Shown piece after piece: positions 1 to 6,137 of a stretch of 14,431 bases of DNA. A program made the position numbers and the translations under genes. Position 1 is the first letter of the stretch; each line of letters starts with the position of its first letter. The notes beneath the pieces are model-generated. The model ran no database searches and was not told where the DNA came from. It was given only the letters and a program-made list of their open reading frames with translations. This stretch comes from Azorhizobium sp943369575 (GTDB lineage Bacteria > Pseudomonadota > Alphaproteobacteria > Rhizobiales > Xanthobacteraceae), in NCBI GenBank assembly GCA_943369575.1, contig CALRNP020000150.1, forward strand, positions 1 through 14,431, read 5' to 3'.

Positions 1-123
1 GAGCGGATTCTTCGCCGTTAATCATTGCAAATCCAACTTAACCACATCTTAAACGTGTAATTGGGATTGCAGCCTTATCTGCCGCAGTGCACCCGCTGTT
101 TCACGCTTAATTGACTTTTATCA

Positions 124-153
124 TTGACGCATCGACGACGGCAACGGTATCAA
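124..153 (+). promoter_or_regulatory. Possible sigma70-like promoter of the FHA-protease gene
   Basis: TTGACG (124-129) and TATCAA (148-153) are separated by 18 bases in an AT-richer stretch. They would start transcription about 25 bases before the chosen ATG at 187. The -10 match is weak and alphaproteobacterial promoters are poorly conserved, so this is only a candidate. Confidence 0.25.
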
Positions 154-168
154 ATTAACGGTTTCCGC

Positions 169-178
169 GGGGGGGGGG
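169..178 (+). repeat. Ten-G homopolymer at the ribosome-binding position
   Basis: Ten consecutive G residues end 8 bases before the ATG at 187, where a Shine-Dalgarno sequence would sit. The tract may itself serve as the ribosome-binding site. Length changes by slippage would alter spacing to the ATG. If translation instead began at the in-frame TTG at 124, they would shift the reading frame. Confidence 0.85.
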
Positions 179-186
179 ATGCGCGA

Positions 187-1911
187 ATGTCGGTGGCAGG
201 GGAGCGCATTGTCATACGACATGTCGCGGGATCTAAGGCTAATCAGATCCAAGAGATTCCGCTTTCCGGACTGACCGAAGTCACCATCGGCCGCGACGAA
301 GGAAGTATGATAGCATACAATCCTAATCGCGATGATGTGGTCAGCCGCAATCATGCCGCCATCCGCCGCGGCAGTTTAGATAGCTCGCAATTCAAAATCT
401 TCGACCTAAACAGCAGTAACGGCGTGATCGTCAACGGATCGCCGATCAAAGGCAGTTCCGACCTATTGCCGGACGATGTGGTCGAGCTTGGACGCAGCGG
501 CCCCAAGTTCATCTTCGATCTTGATCCGCGGCCCGCCAATCTCGCCGGCCGCACCCGGGTGATCAGTCTGGTGGACGCAGCGGCAACGCGGCTCCTGGAC
601 ACCAAAGATATCGGCGTGATGCCACAGACATCCTCACTCCAGGATGTCCCACCGCCGAAGATCGGAGTGGGCAAGGAGACGGTCCAGCGCATGCTGGCCG
701 TCGAACGCGGCAGCACCAATCGCATCTGGATCACCGTTACGGCCGCCGTTGCGGCGCTGGTGGTGATCGTGAGCGGAGCCCTCTATTGGCGGCAAACCCG
801 CGCCTATACGGAATTGGCTACGTCGCAGGAGCGTATGAAGAGCGACGCCATCGCCCAGATGGGTCAGTCGCCAGACCAGATCGCCTCGCACTTCGGCAAT
901 GCCACGGCCAAATTGTTCGTGCAATGGCGCGTGTTCGACAAGGACACGGGGCAGCCGGTCTACCAGAAGACGATCCGCCAAAACGGCCAAGTTTACCCGG
1001 CTTATGTGCGTATGCCGAACGGCAGTCTGGTGCGATGGCTGACGCTGGACGATGAAAAACGCACCAACGCCAGCATCTCGTCCAGTTCCACGGGATCCGC
1101 ATTCGTCGTCAGCGATCAGGGCTTCCTGATTACTGCCCGCCACATGGCGGCTGGGTGGATGAGCCGCTACGATGGCAACCGTTCCGGCACGGGAATGGTG
1201 TTCGAATATCGCAGCGATGCCGGGCGGCGAAATAACGTGTCCTATCTCGATCTGGGCAGCAGCTCCAACGACACAGCAACCCTGCGCGGCTGGATTCCCG
1301 ACAGCGGCATCATTTTCGATTCCCGGTCAGCGACCCCAATTGCCGGCACCTCTGGTCCGCGCACCCTGGTGGGCCGGAATGAGAGCCTGGAGGCGCGCTT
1401 TCCCGGCACGCGGCTGAGCATCAACGCCACTTTGGTACGTGCCTCGACCGATGCCGACGTGGCGCTGATCAAGATCGACGCGCCGACTGCATTGGCCCGC
1501 GTGGACCTCGCCTCATCGGACAACCTGCGCATTGGCGAGAAGGTGACAGTGCTGGGATATCCCGCGGTCTCGCGTGAATTCAGCGTCGCCTTCACCACGG
1601 CCGATCCCAGTGGCGTGCGGCGGCACTTGGAAGATGTTCCCATGCCGACGGTGAACGAAGGCATCGTCTCCTCGGTCGGTGCCGTCAACCGGCAGGAGGA
1701 TGGACTGTCCACGTTCTCCGGTAAAGGCGTGCTGTTCCAAATGAACATCAACACCGCCGGCTCGGGGAGCAGCGGCGGCCCCGTCTTCGATGCCAATGGC
1801 AAGGTGATCGGCGTATTCACTTCGGGCTTCAGCGCGGGAAATGCGTCGGTCTCCGGCGCTGTTCCCATCAGCTATGCCCGCGCCCTACTTCAACCCCAGG
1901 CGTCAAACTGA
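187..1911 (+). CDS. Membrane-anchored FHA-domain trypsin-like serine protease
   Basis: The 574-residue product appears to combine phosphopeptide reading with extracytoplasmic proteolysis. The N-terminal forkhead-associated domain (about residues 5-110) shows GRDEG at 35-39, SRNHA at 53-57 and NSSNG at 75-79, the phosphothreonine-binding loops. A linker leads to one transmembrane segment at about 181-201. The C-terminal half is a trypsin/HtrA-like fold with a candidate triad of His319 (ITARHM), Asp424 (DADVAL) and Ser529 (GSSGGP); no PDZ domain is visible. An arginine-flanked single helix suggests FHA in the cytoplasm and protease in the periplasm. I chose ATG 187 because it starts just before the FHA fold and has the G-rich tract in front; an in-frame TTG lies at 124. 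A PP2C gene follows 25 nt after the stop, then a Ser/Thr kinase, which could phosphorylate the FHA ligand. The domain calls are firm; the protease substrate is unknown. Confidence 0.9.
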   Translation: MSVAGERIVIRHVAGSKANQIQEIPLSGLTEVTIGRDEGSMIAYNPNRDDVVSRNHAAIRRGSLDSSQFKIFDLNSSNGVIVNGSPIKGSSDLLPDDVVELGRSGPKFIFDLDPRPANLAGRTRVISLVDAAATRLLDTKDIGVMPQTSSLQDVPPPKIGVGKETVQRMLAVERGSTNRIWITVTAAVAALVVIVSGALYWRQTRAYTELATSQERMKSDAIAQMGQSPDQIASHFGNATAKLFVQWRVFDKDTGQPVYQKTIRQNGQVYPAYVRMPNGSLVRWLTLDDEKRTNASISSSSTGSAFVVSDQGFLITARHMAAGWMSRYDGNRSGTGMVFEYRSDAGRRNNVSYLDLGSSSNDTATLRGWIPDSGIIFDSRSATPIAGTSGPRTLVGRNESLEARFPGTRLSINATLVRASTDADVALIKIDAPTALARVDLASSDNLRIGEKVTVLGYPAVSREFSVAFTTADPSGVRRHLEDVPMPTVNEGIVSSVGAVNRQEDGLSTFSGKGVLFQMNINTAGSGSSGGPVFDANGKVIGVFTSGFSAGNASVSGAVPISYARALLQPQASN

Positions 1912-1936
1912 GCACCGGCGTGGAATTGATCGCTCG

Positions 1937-2761
1937 ATGACTTCGCCCTTGGCCATAAATCCCGCCCTGATCACGGATACCGGACGGGTCCGCAGCGAGA
2001 ATGAGGATAGCGTCGCCTATATCTCCTCGTTTCAGGGGGCCGACTCCATCGCCATCGTGGCCGATGGCATGGGCGGGCATGCGGCAGGTAATGTGGCCAG
2101 CGCGCTGGCGACGGCGGTGATTCGCCAGAGTTTCTTCGCCTCGGACGCGCCCATCCCGCAGCGCCTGCGCCGGTCGCTGGAGGCTGCGAACATGGCGATC
2201 CTCGCCCACGCGCAGGACCGGCCGGAATGCGCCGGCATGGGCACCACATGCACCGCCATGGCCTTTTGCGAGGATAAGGCCTTTCTGGCCCACATCGGCG
2301 ACAGCCGCGCCTATCTCAGCCGCGGCGGCATGCTCACCCAATTGAGCGAAGATCATTCGCTGAACGCGAAGCTGATCCGGGACGGCGTCCTGACCGAGGC
2401 GGAAGCGGCGGCCAGCGATACCGGCAATATCATCCTTCAAGCCCTGGGCACCCGGACGACCATCGAGCCTCTGATCTGGCGCGAGGGGCTCCCGCTGCTT
2501 GACGGCGACGTCCTCCTGCTGTGCTCCGACGGCCTGACCACCATGGTGGCGGATGACGCCATTGCCCGCATCCTGTCCGAGAACGACCCCTCGGCCGCCT
2601 GTCGGGCGCTGCTGGCGCTGGCGCTGGAAGCCGGAGGCCTGGACAACATCTCCGTGGGCGTCTTCGGCGCGACGGCTTGCGATCACGCCACGCAAGTTTC
2701 AACCCGCACGACCCGCAGAATGCCGCTGCCGACGGTCGACACCCATGGGGTGGTCGAATGA
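1937..2761 (+). CDS. PP2C-family Ser/Thr protein phosphatase
   Basis: This 274-residue soluble protein carries the full set of PP2C metal-binding motifs: ENED at 21-24, DGMGG at 43-47, GDSRAYL at 121-127, CSDGL at 196-200 and GGLDNISV at 233-240. It should be an active Mn/Mg-dependent phosphoserine/threonine phosphatase of the PppA/Stp type, working in the cytoplasm. The reading frame stays open upstream into the protease gene, but ATG 1937 starts immediately before the conserved fold and leaves a short 25-nt gap after the preceding stop. The Shine-Dalgarno sequence is weak. Its stop codon overlaps the start of the kinase gene in an ATGA, so the pair is probably translationally coupled and the phosphatase is the likely antagonist of that kinase. 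Length and motifs are normal for the family. Confidence 0.95.
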   Translation: MTSPLAINPALITDTGRVRSENEDSVAYISSFQGADSIAIVADGMGGHAAGNVASALATAVIRQSFFASDAPIPQRLRRSLEAANMAILAHAQDRPECAGMGTTCTAMAFCEDKAFLAHIGDSRAYLSRGGMLTQLSEDHSLNAKLIRDGVLTEAEAAASDTGNIILQALGTRTTIEPLIWREGLPLLDGDVLLLCSDGLTTMVADDAIARILSENDPSAACRALLALALEAGGLDNISVGVFGATACDHATQVSTRTTRRMPLPTVDTHGVVE

Positions 2762-4359
2762 GCCGCATCGGCCACTTTGAAATCCAGAGGCTGCTGGGCA
2801 GCGGCGGCACCGGGCAGGTACACATCGCCGTCGACACGGTGATCGGGCGGGAAGTGGCGATCAAATCGCTGCGGCCGGAACTGACAAAGGATTCAGGCTT
2901 TCTTGAACGCTTTCGTGCAGAAGCGGCCAGCCTCGCGCGGCTGAACCACCCCAATATCTGCACCCTGTTCACGGTCCTGCCCGAGGCGGGCAACCTTTAC
3001 ATGGTGATGGAACTGGTGGTGGGAAGCACGCTGGAAAGCCTGCTGCAACGACGCCAGACCGGCCTGTCTCTGGCAGAGAGCCTTGCCATCGTCGCCCAGA
3101 TCGGCGAGGGCCTGTCCTACGCGCACCGCATGGGCGTCATTCACCGCGACCTCAAGCCGTCCAATGTCATGATCACCGACGATGGCCGGGTGAAGATCAT
3201 GGATTTCGGCATCGCCCGCGTCCAGGGCAGCCAGCGCCTGACCCGCGACGGCAGCATGGTTGGAACGCTGGCCTATATTGCCCCTGAGCAGGTCAAGGGC
3301 GCGGAAGGCAGCGAGCAAAGCGACATCTACAGCCTGGCAATCCTGCTCTACGAAATGCTCACCGGAGCGCCGCCCTTCACGGCCAGCACCGACTACGACC
3401 TGATCCAAGCCCACATCAACACCAAGCCCCAGCGCCTGCTCTCCCGTGTCCAGGGTCTGTCAAAGGGAACGGAAGCCGCGATCATGCGCGCGCTGTCCAA
3501 GGCGCCGGAGGATCGGTTCGACTCCGTCAGAGCCTTCATGCAGGCCATCGGCGCCGGCAACTCCGACAGCATGGCGCTGGTCTCCCATGTGGCACGGGCG
3601 GATGCGGCCGGCGCAGGCGCCGGGCTGCCGCTGGCGGTCATCCCCGCACGGGAGATGCACACCGCCCCTTCCGGACGAATGCGGGCTGTCATGCCGCTCA
3701 TCTGGGGACTTGGGGTGGGCACCGCCGGCGCCACAGCCATATCTGCCGTTCTCTTGGGATTGATCCCCCTCGACATCGGCTTTCTCTCGCCGCCGGTGAA
3801 GGAAGCCCCGCGCCCACCGGACATCGCCCAGAGCCGCCCGCGCCCGATTTTAGCACCGCTGCCGGCGCCCACGCCCCCGGTGACGCCACCAGGACCGTCG
3901 CGAACAGAGTTGCAGGCCGCGATGCGGTCCGCATACGACCGCCAGAATTACGGCGAAGCCTTCCAGACAGCGCAGCGACTGGCGGAGCTCCGCGACGCCA
4001 ACGGTTACAGGATGCTTGGCGCCCTCTATCAACTCGGCCGCGGGACGGTGCAGAATTTTGCATTATCCGAACTGAACTATCGCCTCGGCGCCGAAGCTGG
4101 GGACGTGAAGAGCCAGATTAATCTAGGCAATTTATTCTACGAAGGTAGCGGACAGTCATTCAAGGATTACGGCAAGGCCCGGTATTGGTTCGAGAAAGCA
4201 GCGGAACAAAACGACCCTCAGGCGATGTATTTCATCGGCTTGTTTTATGAAATGGGCTACGGTGTAGCGATCGACTCTCCACAAGCAAACTCATGGTATA
4301 GAAAATCAGCCAGTTTTGGCTACAAGCCAGCCGAGGAGAAACTCGCATCATCACGTTAG
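2758..4359 (+). CDS. Transmembrane Ser/Thr protein kinase with Sel1-like repeats
   Basis: The 533-residue protein has an intact Hanks-type kinase domain (about 5-270): glycine loop GSGGTGQVH at 14-22, catalytic Lys36 in VAIK, HRD with Asp131, Asn136, DFG at 149-151, APE at 175-177 and SDIYSL after it. A hydrophobic segment at about 313-338 follows, then a proline-rich stretch (about 344-381) and about three Sel1-like repeats from about 414 to the C-terminus. The predicted topology puts the kinase inside and the Sel1 repeats in the periplasm as a possible sensor or docking surface. The start at 2758 overlaps the phosphatase stop in an ATGA. The architecture resembles PpkA-type kinases of type VI secretion loci, but nothing in the window shows a T6SS. 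The last 300 bases are visibly more AT-rich than the kinase-domain portion. Confidence 0.93.
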   Translation: MSRIGHFEIQRLLGSGGTGQVHIAVDTVIGREVAIKSLRPELTKDSGFLERFRAEAASLARLNHPNICTLFTVLPEAGNLYMVMELVVGSTLESLLQRRQTGLSLAESLAIVAQIGEGLSYAHRMGVIHRDLKPSNVMITDDGRVKIMDFGIARVQGSQRLTRDGSMVGTLAYIAPEQVKGAEGSEQSDIYSLAILLYEMLTGAPPFTASTDYDLIQAHINTKPQRLLSRVQGLSKGTEAAIMRALSKAPEDRFDSVRAFMQAIGAGNSDSMALVSHVARADAAGAGAGLPLAVIPAREMHTAPSGRMRAVMPLIWGLGVGTAGATAISAVLLGLIPLDIGFLSPPVKEAPRPPDIAQSRPRPILAPLPAPTPPVTPPGPSRTELQAAMRSAYDRQNYGEAFQTAQRLAELRDANGYRMLGALYQLGRGTVQNFALSELNYRLGAEAGDVKSQINLGNLFYEGSGQSFKDYGKARYWFEKAAEQNDPQAMYFIGLFYEMGYGVAIDSPQANSWYRKSASFGYKPAEEKLASSR

Positions 4360-4512
4360 TAAATATAATTTTTAAATGCAGACAACAAACATACATTTGA
4401 AATAAATTCAATCGAATTAGAACGAATTACTATAAAAAATCATAAACTAGAACGTAAGTTTGATTATTTTTACTTTCCGAATGACCTGCAAAATCTCGGA
4501 TGGGGGCAGAAT
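4360..4512. other. AT-rich gap between kinase and glycine-zipper genes
   Basis: About 150 bases are strikingly AT-rich against GC-rich neighbours. CGAATTA occurs twice exactly 10 bases apart (4413-4419 and 4423-4429) and TATAAA at 4431-4436 could be a -10 element, though no good -35 stands at the right distance. No strong terminator hairpin was seen after the kinase stop. The stretch probably holds the promoter of the gene at 4513; the sequence does not settle this. Confidence 0.35.
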
Positions 4513-5025
4513 ATGACGAACTTCTCGATTCCGTGGCGCGGACCTCGTATTGCCATTGCGGCCCTGGCGGTGATGGCGCTGCAGGTCAGTTGGAACACAC
4601 GTCCCGCCCATGCCGGCGATGCGGGCTGGATTGCCGGCGGCATCGCCGGTGGCATCGTCGGCGCGGTCATTCTCGATGCCATGGCGAGACAGGCCCAGGC
4701 GGAGGCCCAGGCGAAGGCACGCGCCCGAGCGGCCGCAAAGAAACCCGGACAGGCAAAACCCAATACGCAGACCGCGAAGCAAACCCCTGCGCCGAAGAAG
4801 CCCTCCGCCTCCACCCCAGATGCGGCAACCATGTCGGCTCCAGTCCCGCCGGCCTCGAATGTGGTTCCCGCTGTCAGCACCGAGGCGGCAGGCCGCGCTT
4901 CGCCGCCTCCCCCGTCGACCATCGTCCAGCCGGTGGCCGCCACCCCGAGCCGGACTCCGGAAACTGTGCCGACGGGCAGCACCAATGCACCTGCGGTAAA
5001 ACTCATCACCGAGCCGCTGATGTAG
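4513..5025 (+). CDS. Exported glycine-zipper, Pro/Ala-rich protein of unknown function
   Basis: I do not recognise a named family. The 170-residue product starts with a signal-peptide-like N-terminus: basic residues, a hydrophobic core at about 12-24 and an AHA site near 32-34. Next comes GWIAGGIAGGIVGAVILDAM (about 38-57), a glycine-zipper helix of the kind that inserts or oligomerises in membranes. An Ala/Gln/Lys-rich, likely helical stretch (about 58-80) follows, and then a long low-complexity tail rich in Pro, Ala, Thr and Ser. A G-rich ribosome-binding sequence precedes the ATG. It lies 153 nt after the kinase gene in the same direction, so it may be a cell-envelope partner or substrate of the kinase/protease module, but this is inference from position only. 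An antisense frame of 261 codons overlaps it and is judged a shadow. Confidence 0.72.
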   Translation: MTNFSIPWRGPRIAIAALAVMALQVSWNTRPAHAGDAGWIAGGIAGGIVGAVILDAMARQAQAEAQAKARARAAAKKPGQAKPNTQTAKQTPAPKKPSASTPDAATMSAPVPPASNVVPAVSTEAAGRASPPPPSTIVQPVAATPSRTPETVPTGSTNAPAVKLITEPLM

Positions 5026-5342
5026 GTCACGCGCCCATCGAAGGGCGGGGCGAAGGGAGTTGAACCGCTCCCAGTTTGTCCAGGGGCCTCTACTCCTGAG
5101 CGGATGGGGCTATGACGCGCAAGACGTCCAACAATCAAGACGTCCGACAATTCCGCACCCCCTGCGCGAGCGCTTAGTTCGGCGCGTTCGAGACGCGATC
5201 GAAGCCTTCTGGCCAATCCTCCGCCAGCAGGCCTGAAGACGACGGCTCGCCTCATGTCAGCTCTTGGCGTCGCTTATGGGCAGCGGAGCGCCAATGTTGA
5301 TCATGCCGCGCGCTGGTGCGCGCCGCTCACTCCGGCTCGGTC
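5026..5342. other. Convergent intergenic region without a confident gene
   Basis: This 317-base stretch separates the plus-strand glycine-zipper gene from the minus-strand TauE gene. It holds a small hairpin with GGGAG/CTCCC arms (5055-5059, 5068-5072) followed by AGTTTG, a 16-bp tandem repeat at 5120-5151, a 10-bp arm hairpin with one mismatch at 5204-5232 and a GCGCGC/GCGCGC hairpin at 5308-5323. None has a clear T-run, so terminators are unproven. A 58-codon frame (TTG 5060 to stop 5236), preceded by AAGGGAG, is open but resembles nothing I know. Confidence 0.5.
5120..5151. repeat. 16-bp tandem direct repeat, two copies
   Basis: Two adjacent 16-base units, CAAGACGTCCAACAAT (5120-5135) and CAAGACGTCCGACAAT (5136-5151), differ at one base. 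Each contains the palindrome GACGTC. The repeat sits between convergent genes and could be a short variable-number repeat or a protein-binding site. Confidence 0.8.
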
Positions 5343-6137
5343 CTAGCCCATAAGCGCCATCGCCCCGCGGACGATGACATAGATGCCGACGGCAGCGACG
5401 ATCACCGCGAACACCTGGGACAGCAAGGCCTTCCGCGGCGCCAGAACCCCGGCGAGCCTCCCGCCAAACAGGCCGCCGACGATACCGCCCCCGATGAAGA
5501 AGGCCACGAGGCGCCAGTCGATGAAGCCCGACAGCGCGTAATTGACCGCCGTGGTCACGCCAAAGGCGGTCACCGCCACCAAGGACGAGCCGATGGCGAA
5601 CAGCAGCGGCATGCGCGTGGCGGCGAGCAGGCCCGGAACCACGAGGAAGCCGCCGCCAATGCCGAAGAAACCCGACAGCGCTCCCACGCCGGAGCCATAG
5701 GCCAGGAGGCGCGGCAGCAAGGTGGGGGCGGAGGTGGACGTCAGCCGCACGCCGGCATCGTCCGCATCCGGCTTGCGCCGCATCATGGTGATGGCGATGA
5801 ACACCATGAGCAGGCCGAACAGCAACAGCAGTTTCTGCCCGTCTATGGCCTTGCCGATGCTCGAGCCGATGGCTGCCCCGACAACGCCGGCCGCGGCGAA
5901 GACCATCGCGCAGGGCCATTTCACATTGCCGGCCCGCGCATGCCCGACGAGGTTGGCGAGCGCACTAATCGCCACCGCCACCGCGCTGGTGCCGATGGCC
6001 ACATGCGGCGAGGGCACGCCCACGAGATAGACCAGCAGCGGCACCGCCAGCACCGAGCCGCCGCCGCCGATCAGGCCGAGCACGAAGCCGACCAGCACGC
6101 CGGAACCGCTGGCCAAAGTGTCGGTGAGCGTGATCAC
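5343..6137 (-). CDS. TauE/SafE-family sulfite (sulfonate) exporter
   Basis: The 264-residue hydrophobic protein has the two-fold repeat of the TauE/SafE family (formerly DUF81). GFVLGLIGGGGSVLAVPLL at about 17-35 and the matching SGFFGIGGGFLVVPGLL at about 155-171 each open a bundle of membrane helices, about eight in all, with a short charged loop near 119-135. Family members export sulfite, sulfoacetate or related anions across the inner membrane. The start is the GTG at 6137, which shares GTGA with the stop of the upstream SQR gene, indicating translational coupling; no suitable ATG lies nearby. As the last gene of a sulfide-oxidation operon it most likely removes the sulfite made by the persulfide dioxygenase. 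The substrate is inferred from context. Confidence 0.9.
   Translation of the reverse strand: MITLTDTLASGSGVLVGFVLGLIGGGGSVLAVPLLVYLVGVPSPHVAIGTSAVAVAISALANLVGHARAGNVKWPCAMVFAAAGVVGAAIGSSIGKAIDGQKLLLLFGLLMVFIAITMMRRKPDADDAGVRLTSTSAPTLLPRLLAYGSGVGALSGFFGIGGGFLVVPGLLAATRMPLLFAIGSSLVAVTAFGVTTAVNYALSGFIDWRLVAFFIGGGIVGGLFGGRLAGVLAPRKALLSQVFAVIVAAVGIYVIVRGAMALMG

Noticed and set aside
187..4359. Calling the kinase/phosphatase/FHA genes a type VI secretion locus
   Set aside because: No structural or effector T6SS gene is visible in the window, and the FHA protein is fused to a protease.
5204..5232. Hairpin with 10-base arms as terminator of block 1 or block 2
   Set aside because: One mismatch in the stem and no T-run on either strand; kept only as a structural note.
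4470..5255. 261-codon minus-strand frame over the glycine-zipper gene
   Set aside because: Low-complexity translation with no domain; the plus-strand frame has a signal peptide, glycine zipper and a ribosome-binding sequence.
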